DNA from: Lycocorax pyrrhopterus obiensis
Lineage: Eukaryota > Chordata > Aves > Passeriformes > Paradisaeidae
Assembly (NCBI GenBank): GCA_014706295.1
Contig: JACSVZ010000016.1
Span: 9,715,168 to 9,779,167, forward strand
DNA: 64,000 nt
Direction: 5' to 3'
Shown here: positions 53,572 through 64,000 of the stretch, one piece after another
Position numbering within the stretch: the stretch's first letter is position 1
How the letters are laid out: every line of letters begins with the position of its first letter
Notes under the pieces: model-generated
Database searches by the model: none
The model's input: the letters and a program-made list of their open reading frames with translations, nothing else
Told to the model about the DNA's origin: nothing
Position numbers and translations under genes: made by a program

Positions 53572-55762
53572 TGTATTTTTGCAGGGAGTGGTTGGGTTTA
53601 ATATTAGTGAAAGCAAGTGAACACACATCCACGAGAGCTTACAGAAAGATACAACTTAGGCAAAATAGGACATGCAAGACTAAGACTAGATGTCTATAAA
53701 AAAGTCACTACACAATATTGTGAAATCTTGGGGGGTAGAGGGGAGACTGGCTGGTTTTAATATCAGATTTTTTTTCTAGGCCAAATTCTCATTATGAACA
53801 TCAGAAACAGCAGAAGTACATACAACTAGGCACCACAAACATTTGTGCAACTTTGAAAAATGTCAGAGATGGGGAGAAAATAAGTTGTGTGTGATGAGAC
53901 CTAGAAAATCTGTTTGTTCCTGGTAGCTACTCCTTAGCAGCCATCAGCTCTTCTGTTAAAGCAAACATCAAAGGTCTGAAATTCCACAATGACTTTTGAT
54001 GTCTGCACAAGTTCAGTAGTTAAAGTTGAAGACTTGTCACATGAGGAGTTTATGCCAATTATAAAGCATAAAAAAGAAATCACACACATGCAGGCATATG
54101 TTCATTATTAAAACAACAAGTCCACCAACTCTCCTTCTCTGTTGAATGTTTGGCCTATTTTATGAGAAAATAAAAATGAAAAATAGCTCCAGTTTTCAAG
54201 GTAAAATACTTGAAAGAAACAAATAAATGTCAGTAGTAGCTTTCCCTGCATGCCTTCGTGGACTCCTTTTTCTACTGAACTGTGCTGGTACATTCTTCAG
54301 CTTAACCCTCACATGCCCTTGTTATTTTTCTGTAATGGACACTTTTTCTCTCTTCAAATGCAGGAGGCCTGGATTGCTACTTTTTATACCATTGCCCAAT
54401 AGACAAGTTGGTTCCCAATATCACCCAGTGGCATAAAATAATTTTCCCTATGCATTTAAAACAATAAATTAGATTACAGGTTGTCTAAATTCTGCCTATC
54501 ATGCTTCCTTTAGCTGCCCCTTTACACTGCCAACACTTCACAAGGCTGTATTTATCCCCTAATAAATGAGTGAGCAGACCCCAAATTGGTGCAACCTGGC
54601 ACAGCTTTTTTTAAATCATTTTCCAAATGTTTTGACAAGCAAAAGCTACAATATCTTAAAGCTTATGGGTAGATTAAGTGAGAGTGAAAATAGATAATCT
54701 ACAAAGCAAAACCACAAACTGAATCAAGCCAAATTGCTCCACTTCCCTGTCAGGTAATAGAGAAGGGAGGGGAGGACTGTTTACCTGAAATGATTTTTAA
54801 TGGACTCATTTTTAACTTCAAGTGAAATTTTTCAAAACATTGTAACAATTCGGTATCCAAACCTAACTGTCTTTCCAACAGGCACTTGTGAATTTCTTGG
54901 TGAAACAGCTTATGGGGAATAGTGAGGTATGAATATCTCACAGAAAGGACGTGACATCTTCCCAAGACAGGCAGATTCCTGTTGGAAACACAACTCTGTT
55001 TCCTTCCACTTAGGCTGCAAACCCACCTTCCCAGATCCTGCACTGGACAACAACCTTGCCACAATGACTGCTAGAGCAAACCAGCAGGATACTGCTTAGA
55101 AGCCCTCAAATCATAGCTGACATATTCAGGGCTTCCTGATTTCCTGCTACTCATTTTGGAGCCTAACAGTCACCATGGCTCCAACCCAAGCAACCTTTGG
55201 CACTTCAGGGAGCTTCCCGAGCTGCTTCCAACAGGTTGGGAGCTTCCCAGTGTGCCCCAAGGAAGCATGGCAGAGCCAGGAGTCAGAAGCTATGACAGCT
55301 CTTTCATTTAGGAAAACTTAAACCATGTTTTCCCATTTTCCTGAACTTAAAGTTTTCTCATTTTCCTTTGAGTGGAAAATTTTGAAATGTCACTTTTTGT
55401 TCCAATTCAGAACAAAAACATACTGGAATTCATGTCTCCTCAAGCACAGCTCCCCATCATAAAACTTCTGAGTCTCAGCTAGTTCTTCTGTCTTCAGTGC
55501 CTTTGAAAATCACCCCCTGAGCTCTCTCTGATGAAATCATAAAAGCAAATGCGTGCTTTTACTTTATATTCAGTCAAATACCAGATGTTTAAGCATTCTC
55601 ATCATGTTCAACACAAATATCTGTTCAACAGTTTTGTTTCACAATATTGTGGGAATTGCTCTCCTTCATACAAATGCTCATATTAGAATGCTGGAAAGAC
55701 AATTCATGCATAAATAAGAGCATTTATGGCTATTCATGGTTTGTTACTCAGTGTTCATTTAG
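53572..55762. other. Noncoding DNA, no gene recognised
   Basis: AT-rich noncoding sequence. The longest frame is 54750-55064 minus (104 codons), without a recognised motif. Nothing else could be supported up to the start of the CR1 copy. Confidence 0.55.
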
Positions 55763-55993
55763 GTGTTGGTGAGTAAGGGAAGAGCAGCTGACACCATCTA
55801 CCTGGACTTGTGCAAAGCGTTTGACACTGTTCTGCACAACATCCTTGTCTCTGAATCAGAGACACAGATTTGGTGGATGGATCACTTGGTGGGTAAGGAA
55901 TTGGCTGGGCAGCCACACTCACAGTGTGACCCCACCTGGAGCACTGCACCCACCCCTGGGGTCCCTGGCCTAAGGGGCATGTGGATCTGCTGA
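55763..55993 (+). pseudogene. Broken CR1 reverse-transcriptase fragment
   Basis: A 76-codon frame holding only one RT block: the LDLCKAFDTV segment, where the first D is the motif A aspartate that binds metal in active LINE polymerases. The second catalytic block is lost by the internal deletion, after which the frame runs through sequence normally located far downstream (QCDPTWSTAPTPGVPG) and stops. It is nonfunctional, with no evidence of host use. Confidence 0.85.
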
Positions 55994-56420
55994 GGCAAGT
56001 CCAGAGGAGGCCATGAAAATACTCAGAGGGCTGGAGCTCCTCTCCTATGAAGACAGGGTGAGAGAGCTGGGGTTGCTCAGCCTGGAGAAGATGAGGCCCT
56101 GGGGAGATCTTATAGCACCTTAAAGGGGGCCTACAAAAAGTTGGAGTGGGACTTTCCCAAGGAGAGAATAAGGGATAATGGCCTTAAACTGAAAAATGGT
56201 AGGTTTAGATTAGATTCATTACTGTGAGGGTGGTGAGGCCTTGGCACAGGCTGCCAACAGAAACTGTGGATGCCTCATCCCTGGAAGTATTCGAGGCCAG
56301 CATGGATGGGGCACTGTGTAACCTGGTGTAGTGGGAGATGTCTCTGCCCATGGCAGGGGGGTTGAAATGAGGTGATCTTTAAGGTCTTTTCCAACCCAAA
56401 CCATTCTATCATCATTCTTC
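55763..56420 (+). mobile_element. CR1 LINE, plus strand, 5'-truncated and internally deleted
   Basis: The copy begins inside ORF2: its frame gives YLDLCKAFDTVLHNILVSE, the reverse-transcriptase block that carries the first catalytic aspartate (motif A), then reads ...WWMDHLVGKELAG, also CR1-like. From about 55921 the sequence jumps to the 3' part of the element (CACCTGGAGCACTGCACCC, CTGGAGCTCCTCTCCTATG, GGTTGCTCAGCCTGGAGAAG, GGCACAGGCTGCC), so the RT region with the YADD-type motif is missing. The 3' end is TTTTCCAACCCAAACCATTC followed by degenerate octamers. Several stops and indels interrupt the frame. It is inactive. Confidence 0.93.
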
Positions 56421-59400
56421 TTGTAAAACAATTTCATCAAGCAAATAACAGCCTATGATTTCCGTGACCAACTATACACTACACACAATGAACAGGGAAC
56501 GAAGCCAACGTAAGCAACAATCTGGAAACTTATTTCCCAAAATTGATCTGTAAACAGCTAAACAACAAAGTTACAAAAAGCTGGATGTACAGAAAACTAG
56601 TGAAAACATTTCTTCAGCCACCTTAGTAAAAAGAGCATGTGGCATGGAGGAATTAGCCCTGCCACCTCTCCCCGCTATCAGGCATGTCCCGCTGCCTCAG
56701 CAGAGGAGGGGCTTTTCCACAGCTGCCTCTGGTCTACCATTGCTCCCTGGATTGTGGGAGCTCCAGGCCTGCTGAGGAACATGCCATTTGTGCTGGAAAG
56801 CATCCTAAAGCTTTTGAAATCCCAGCTGCCACAGGCTGCTCCTGGGAAAACAGGATCCATAAAATCTTGGTGCAAAATTGTGTCACTGAAAAATAACACA
56901 AAAGGGTTTTGTGCCATGGTAATCGGATCCCATCTACAGCATTTACTTTAAGACAAATAGGAAGTGATGAATGAGACTCAAATTCTTTTTGGTATGCACC
57001 AGCAGCCGAGATTTCATTAAGACCAGAGATATGGTTAAGGAATGCAGTGGCCATGTTTTCTTTTCTCATGAGCTGTTTTGAGTGGTTCTCTCTACAGTAT
57101 TTCTTTAGCAATGAACTCAGAGCTTTGTTTTCCAGGCAATTGGATCACACAGACTAAGGTGAAGACAGAGGCCAGGTAAGGTGCAGTATCCTCTATGTGA
57201 GCATCACCCAAGAGTGATAATCCTGAGATACGGCCATGACATCTTTGGGCACTCTGCTCCACCTCACTGATATCCTAGAATAGTTATGCATTCTTGGCCT
57301 CTCATGTTTTGGGACTTCTTAAAAGCATGGAGAGTCTGTCAGCCTTTATCAACAGATTAAGGGCTCTGAGCAGTTCACAGGATTATGCCCTGTCAAATAC
57401 AAGGGCCATTAGCTATAATTTCTGTTTGCCTTCGAGTCTTTAACATTCACACACACACAAACTCCGTTTTCAAGAGAGGAAACTGCAGGGATCCCCTTAC
57501 ACTGGGAAATTTTAAGAGAGTCAGCCTGAAGGAGGCAAAGAGCAAGCAATGAGAGACAATGAGCTCATGAACTCCTCTGCTTCAAATAACACCTGAAAAG
57601 TCTTTGGGGATAAAGAAGGGGAAGCAGAAATAGGATGTTTCTGTTGATCTTTGGAAGCCTTCCAACCTTAGCTTTTCAGCTGATTCAGATGCATCACAGG
57701 CTCCTAGCTCCAGGGTTTAGCAGGGACAGAGACACAGTAGCAAGCTGAGATGGTCTTTGGCCCATTCTGTGCTCACCTGTCTGGCACAAGGAGAAACAGA
57801 GCACAGCCACTGCCCAACTGAGTCAGCGCGGGCTCCATCTCCAGGGATCCTGGCAAGCATCAGTGCAGCCAGTGAAGCTGAGGTCAGTGTGTCAGAAGTT
57901 AGGCTGCAGCTGAGCCTCCAATATCCCATAGGAAACACAAGCAAATTTTCTAGCATTCTACAGAGAAATACATATAGCTGTCTGCACCACAAAAGCCTCA
58001 GAGGATTACTTATCACGAATCAACAAGTTCATCCCAGAGCCACAGTCAGAACAGCTTTGGGCTCAGTTGCAGCTCATTTTTGGCAACACATAAGCACTCA
58101 TCCCTGGTTTGAAAGACACCCTCAAACACAGCGTCAGTGTCACATCAAAGGTTTTGGTTGAAGGGGGAGGATAGCAAAACTTTGATGAAGACTTTCCCAA
58201 CAGTGGAATGTAGTGTAGGAAGTATTTTTGCTCCTTAGTATTTTACACACAAGAGCAGCTCAAGTCCCTTGGGAATGTACAGTTTAAGCCACAGATTGTC
58301 ACTGTATTATCAAGCCAGGCATACAGTTGCAGCGGCAAAAATGACACAGACACAATCTAAAACTGCAAACTCAAAATTCAGTTGACAACCAGACCTGGTG
58401 GAATACCATACAATACTTTTAATTACATTATGCAGCAAGTTTGACAGATTTAATAATGCCACTGTAATATATTATTTTATTGCTGAAAGAATCGTCTGTT
58501 GACATGTTGTGCAAGTATTTTTGAACCACGTAATAATATTAGACAAGACTAAAACAATTATTATAAATCTAATTATTCTAAAACCTGGAACATTAAAGGT
58601 CACCATGCCTGGCTCTTGGCAACTACATTTATTTACTTTCTGTTTCTGACAACTGACTTTCAGAAACACACTAAAGGTGCTTTTGCTTTCAGAAGGGTCC
58701 TGTTATGAGAAGCGAAATGCTCATTCTCCATTAAGAGCAACATCCCAAAGACCATTAACAGTCCTTCATTGTTTAACACTAAAACCTCTTCTCCTAAAGG
58801 ATGTTATGGTGCTACTTATTCATTTATACAGCAATTTTATCAATTTTTTGTGGTATTCTACTACTCACATTATTGTTTTCTAAGATGCTTCCAAAGCAGA
58901 AGTTCCCTGTGGTCTTGGAGCATTTTTGTTAGCTCCTCAGGAAGCCAAAAAATTGGAGCTCTTGGTGTAGAAAATGAGATCCTATGCCCTATTTGATATG
59001 TGTTTATGTTCTATTGGAATAAAGAGATGTGCTACAAGATAGTGAAATTCTGTTCATTAGCGTGTATTTATTATCAGACTGCAGCTGCAGCCTTTGGGCT
59101 GCCTGACATACTCAAAGTGTTTTCTAACATAATAAGTACTTTGGAGAAAAACAGTGTTAGCATTATGAAGCCAAACTCTAAGACAGTTACAAAAAAAGCT
59201 ACTCTTATTTACTCAGTTAACTTGCTCACAGTTGAGCTGACATTAAAAGCAGGATTTGGGCTGCATACTTAAATATATGTTAATACACAAAAAGAGAGCG
59301 TAGTGCCAAGCTGTCTGAAATTGCATAGACTCCCACAAGTGAACCCACACCACACAACACAATCTGTCATGTCAGGAAGACTTAATAGCACTGGTCCAAT

Positions 59401-62400
59401 CCAATCCAGTCGGGATTAGCCTAACCCAGCAACCTCAGCAATGCCTATAGTTAAAGAGCCCTTTGCTGCTGGAATGCAGCACGGCTTGACCTGGAACTTG
59501 AACCACTCCACCAGTGCTGTCCTTCTCCACTTCTACACTCATGCAAAAGGACTCAGCTCAGGCTCATTTTCAGCAATTAATTTAGAATTGCCCTCAACTC
59601 TCAGAGGTGTGAGCTGCTTTTTTGTTTTCCACAGTAGTCCTAGCAAATAGTGACAGCTCAAAATACAACTTCAGGAGAAATGCTGTCTAGTGCTAAACTA
59701 ATGTAACCGCTGATTGCTACAGAAGAGTGGGTGAATCTAGTGGTTATTACAGGTATGTTAAACTTGTCACATCTGCAAATTCAATCCACCAAAAGGTAGG
59801 AAATGCCTGAAATTAGTTTGTTCAGGAAGCAAGTTTACATGAAAGAAACAACAACAGGAATGATCACACTGTTCCACAGGACAGGGGATGGAAACACATG
59901 AGCACCACACTGAGCCAAGTGCAGGGAGAGCACAGCCATAGCAATAGTTCATTGGCTGTCTTCTTTATTCACCAGCCACTGGAAGAAAGACATCAAGTGC
60001 TTTGACAATGGATCCCAACATTTTTGTGACAAGAAATTTAACTTTCACAAACAATGGGTGTCACCTTGCAAGACATGACTTTTCTATGATGACTCACAGT
60101 ATCTCATCATAGTTCCTGGTTTCTTCTTGACTCAGGTACCACTCATTTATCCAAAATCTCATCTCACTCTACACTGTTCAGCTTATAAACTTCTACCCCA
60201 GCTCTCTAACTCTTGCTTGTTCTCACTTATCCCTCACTCACAGTCTTCCTGACCATGCCCTTTTCTTCCAGTTTACCTCCCACACTCACTGGTTCCCATT
60301 TGCAGTCTCAGCCTCACCTCATCAGAAGAAAACTTGCCTCATGATCCAGCCTCAGCTTTCTCATGCCTTGCACAACCCTTAAAGCCTGGTTGTCTCACCC
60401 TTGTCCTGCAAGTTCTCCTCATTTCCTATCATCTCTGCACCAGAATATATATTTATTTTCTATCTGATTTGTCCCACATCTGCACAGCCAGCAGAGGTGA
60501 TCACAAGGAGAACACACAGAGCACCTGGATGCCCTGGGGTGATGCTTAGGGCAGCACTCAACCTTAGGTGAAGTCATCTGCTTCTACTGAGCAATTCTGA
60601 ACCAAAATGTTTTGATATTTGGCTTCGATCAAATCCATCCTAGGCCAATGTCTAGAAGGAAAGCAAAAGCAATCCCTGATCCCAGAACCACCTCTGACTT
60701 GAAGTTCTCCTGGAAACACAAAAGCATATCAGTAGAAGAGAAAGTAGAAAAATTCCTTTTGCTGGAGTAAATATTAGGAAGGTATTTCAGCTGAAATATG
60801 ATACAGACAAGGGACACTCTTCACCCTTCGCCCACACATTATTAACTTGTAAAGAATAGATTTATGACAGAATTCAGAGATTTTTCTCTGAGAGAGTCAG
60901 TTTTCAGAACAACTTCCTAAATTGTTCCAAGATTCCCCAAGCTCCCCACATCCTGGAATAAAGAATTATAGGATGTACTTTCTCAAATGGTTTTGCCTAG
61001 AAATCAGACTTGATGCCCTTTTATTTTTCCATGATATTCACTGTATAGCAAACATGCAGCATGAAAATTTTTGCCCTAACAAATAATTTAATAATCTACT
61101 TGTAAGGGAGAGCTACAATGAAGAGTGTTAAACAATCCCAAATACCACTCTTGCCATCAGGTCGGACAAAAAGATACAGAAAACTGCAAATGCAAGAAAG
61201 AATAGAAACAGATACTACACCAAATCATCAATGCTTTCTGAGCAAGTCACAAACTTCCAGTACCAGCCCCTAGTCCTGCCCAGTAGTGCCAGGGGTGTGA
61301 TGCTGCTGCGCTAAAGCGTATCCTGGATGCACAGTATGGAAAGATGCAGACACACTGATCAAGAGGGGAACACACCTGAGGGGTTTTTTGGCCTCAGGCC
61401 AAATAAATAATACTTCACTGTGGAATTCAGCATTAAGCAATGGGTCATAGCTGCCTCACTGCTTGGAAACAGTCAGGTTCAAAAGAAAACCACTGAGTTT
61501 GTCCGTTGCCTCTTTATGTCTGACAAACGGCTGAGTGTTTCCTGGAGATAGAGAGGTTGTGCCCAAATGTTAGGTATTGAAAGAGCAGAGAGACCTTGTA
61601 AGAATTAGCGGAAAGGTGAAAACCCCCGAGGCATGACCACAAAAAAAAAAAACCTGAGAAGAAATCAGATACACTTATATTAACATTGAACTCATTTGAA
61701 ACAATTAATTAGTATTTCAGAGAGAAAACCTCATTAAAGATTTAGCTGAGGTGTAAGAAATCACAATAGGCATGTTACAAGACCTAACCCCTCACTAGCA
61801 AAGAGCAGGTTTAATATTCCTGGTGTTTTTCAGAAAAAATAAATGGGAACCAGATGTTATTTTCTTCCTTCCAGGAGGGAAAATAAGTAAAAATTGAGTA
61901 CACTGTTACGTTTGAAAAATTATTTTCTAATCAGAGACTTTTTGTTTTGCTTGTTTGCATGAAAGCTATTCATACCTCTGTATTTGAAACACCTACTATC
62001 TACTGTGCAATAATTAGTCCAAAACTTACTTTAGCCGCCTGCCTCCCACCCACATATCATAATTTGGAGGGAAAAAACTTCTCAAATGCTCAGTTTCATT
62101 TTTAAAATGCCTTGTTCCTTTTAGGTTTTTCTGACCATAAGCAGAAATTTGGACTGAGAAACTGATACATATATGTGTGGTACTATTTATTATTACATAT
62201 CTTATCGTTTAACCTAGTAAGGACCAGACAGTCAAATGTCCATATACTGGTGCGCATAAAACTCCTTTGCACGTGTGGCTAACACTAAAATCCTCATTTT
62301 CAGTCCTCAAATGTAGGCAAGTGGTTGGTACAACAAAGCCAGCAAATGCTATCAGTGTAACAGTTAATTGAAGAGATTTAGATATTTCATATAGAAATAC

Positions 62401-62670
62401 TTTGTATTCTGAAAGGAGGGAAGACATGCAAAAGCACCAATAGTTCAGTCAACAGCGTAGAAGAGAGGAGCTAGACTGCAAGTATGGCTTCATCCTTCCC
62501 CTACAGTATCTCTGGCCACAAAACCCATGTGCTCTCTGAGGGGCTTCTTGTTCTGCAAATGTCTCAGGCCCTCAAGACTTCCATGTCCTTGTCTGCCCTG
62601 GGCACCTCTGGCTCAGCCTGGGGGTTCTGCAGGGAGCAGCCCCCGCTGCCCCCACAGCCCTCAGCCTGTC
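56421..62670. other. Noncoding DNA with isolated splice-like sites
   Basis: No gene recognised. GC-richer patches occur at 56640-56860 and 57720-57900, with overlapping short frames on both strands (57757-58161 plus, 134 codons, is the longest; no domain). Two exon-like intervals bounded by splice look-alikes, 57136-57175 plus and 57777-57877 minus, are described under findings. A 12-base A run lies at 61641-61652. The rest is ordinary AT-rich DNA. Confidence 0.5.
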
Positions 62671-62760
62671 CTCTCCCCTCAGATCCGTGTGCTGTTCCCA
62701 TTGCCACATATGGGTGCAGAATAAAGCAAGCTTGCTGACACTTGTGTGTATGTCACTGTG
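62671..62760 (+). terminator. Possible last-exon acceptor plus polyadenylation signal
   Basis: A pyrimidine tract CTCTCCCCTCAG (62671-62682) resembles a 3' splice site. It is followed at 62720-62725 by AATAAA and then, 16 to 35 bases later, by a GT-rich stretch CTTGTGTGTATGTCACTGTG, the order expected of a vertebrate cleavage and polyadenylation site. Upstream (62540-62680) is the most GC-rich segment of the neighbourhood, with frames open on both strands but no recognised protein. It could be the end of a noncoding transcript or an old LTR-like polyadenylation unit; chance is also quite possible. Confidence 0.22.
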
Positions 62761-63810
62761 ATGATAGTGTGGCAGGAAACTTATCACATTCAGAATGTAC
62801 TTGTGAAAATCCCAATCTCTGCATGCTGGCATTTATATGTATAACATTTCAAGGAAGCCAATTTAATTACCAAGGGGAGGTCACAGTGCTCTGGGTACAG
62901 AGGCCCTTTGTCCATGCAGAACTACACCACTTTTTGACCTTCTTTGCCTCAGATGTTACAGAACTGCAAGAGTCTGCTATCTCATCCCTGTCACCACCAT
63001 CTGGAGCCCTTTTCTTCTCTTCATGTTACTCAGGAGACCCTCTGGTATTTTTAGGAATATCAATTTATTCTTTTCCAGAAAAATATCTGTGGAAGTATGC
63101 CAAAGAAACACTCCACAAACCCAGCAGATGCATTATGTGAAGACACCTTGCAGTCATTAAACGAGGTGACTGCTCTAAAGCCCATCACTTCCCACTGCTT
63201 TTCACATCATCATGATTTTTTGACCTCTTAGTCTATACCCTTTAACAAGGATTTAAATACACTAAAAACAGCACAACACCCTCTGCCTGCAGTTTGCCTT
63301 AAATAAATCTTTTCTGACTTCCAACTGTAGTTTTCATTTTATTCTTCTACTCCCATTTATAATGACTCCTTGGCATCCTGTTTCCTAACAACATGCTATT
63401 AGCACTTCTGGGTTGTAATCCCCTCTTTAGCTGCCTAACCCAACGTTAGCATTAGCATCAGTGTTATCGTGTTATCGTGTAACAGAGCTGCATGAAAAAT
63501 TACAACAGTTGTGCAGCAGTTACAGTGTAATTACTTAGTGCCACTCAACGTGAAGTGCTGCAGTAATAGGTTGCATAACCAATTAAATTTCTGAATTCTG
63601 CTCACATAAGAAGCCTCGGAAACAATGTCACCATAGAGGTTTCTCAATCCTGTCTGCAACTGGTTTGTGCCCATGGTGCTCGAAAGGGAGCCAAAACCTG
63701 AGGTTTGCCGGATTTTCCTACTACTCCCAATAGCAAGGAAAACACACTGCTGTGGTCTCGTGAACTGCTACAGTTATTAGAATCGATGTTAATATGGGAG
63801 AAGAGTGCTT
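62761..63810. other. Noncoding DNA, no gene recognised
   Basis: A 132-codon frame (62742-63140 plus) is present but has no recognisable domain and no coding context. At 63461-63480 an 8-bp unit GTGTTATC is repeated two and a half times. From 63500 to 63610 the texture is complex, with GTAATTAC and CAATTAAAT words. No named repeat was recognised. Confidence 0.5.
63461..63480. repeat. 8-bp tandem repeat, 2.5 copies
   Basis: GTGTTATC occurs twice in tandem followed by GTGT. Short slippage-type repeat. Confidence 0.8.
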
Positions 63811-63823
63811 GGGGGGGGGGGGG
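63811..63823. repeat. Poly(G) run of 13
   Basis: Thirteen G residues followed by TGGGG, giving 17 G in 18 bases. Such a run can fold as an intra- or intermolecular G-quadruplex, and its length is error-prone in assemblies. Confidence 0.85.
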
Positions 63824-64000
63824 TGGGGAACAGAGTTAGATGAGTAAATTTACACTCCTCAGGGGTGTTCTTTAGCCTTAGAGAAATCGTAAGGAAAAAA
63901 GTAAATTACTTTTTCCAGCAGACTTTTATAATCATGTTACTGTTTATAAATATAAATTGTATGCAAATGAGAAACAAGTAGGCACACTGATGCCTATTCA
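63824..64000. other. Noncoding DNA at window end
   Basis: AT-rich sequence with no feature recognised. Confidence 0.6.

Noticed and set aside
57757..58161. 134-codon frame, plus strand, with a 99-codon frame on the opposite strand
   Set aside because: Both frames arise from a GC-richer patch with few stop codons; neither peptide resembles a known family.
62742..63140. 132-codon frame, plus strand
   Set aside because: No recognised motif. It starts downstream of the polyadenylation-like signal, and nothing indicates translation.
1..64000. Endogenous retrovirus, mitochondrial insertion, CRISPR array, operon or rRNA/snRNA gene
   Set aside because: Looked for retroviral protein words, primer-binding sites, regularly spaced direct repeats and known RNA signatures; none was found by eye.

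Overview
This window reads as a gene-poor, AT-rich stretch of a vertebrate nuclear genome, most likely a bird. The main evidence is three CR1 LINE fragments with the avian-type 3' end, ending in degenerate ATTCTATG-like octamers, together with a low overall density of interspersed repeats and short microsatellites. A crocodilian or turtle is a less likely alternative. There is no sign of bacterial, organellar or phage organisation: no long open frames, operons, rRNA, tRNA arrays or CRISPR. I estimated composition by eye and did not compute it.

I found no protein-coding gene that I can name. The longest open frame (193 codons, minus strand, 43444-44025) is the tail of a CR1 reverse-transcriptase ORF. 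The remaining open frames are under about 135 codons, overlap on both strands and show no recognisable domain, as expected by chance. The window is therefore intergenic, or sits inside one or more large introns.

Layout: 1-11.0 kb is plain noncoding DNA with one GA-rich patch. At 11.03-11.11 kb lies a relic of a MIR-type SINE. 11.1-28.1 kb is plain noncoding DNA with a homopolymer G run, a poly(A) run and a homeodomain-motif-rich block near 20 kb. At 28.15-28.24 kb and 35.61-35.66 kb (minus) are two sequences bounded by good splice-site look-alikes. 43.25-43.96 kb holds a compound tetranucleotide microsatellite next to a CR1 tail on the minus strand. 46.7-46.9 kb is a TAAT-rich block resembling a conserved noncoding element, followed by a short CR1 3' end at 47.0 kb. 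At 51.45-51.58 kb is a tRNA-derived SINE relic with A and B boxes at tRNA spacing (minus). At 55.76-56.42 kb is an internally deleted CR1 on the plus strand. At 62.67-62.76 kb is a possible last-exon/polyadenylation signal, and the end of the window contains a 13-base G run.

I did not find a convincing novel system. The items most worth checking are the small-exon candidates, the tRNA-SINE relic and the TAAT-rich blocks. Alignment to an annotated bird genome and RNA-seq would settle nearly all of them.
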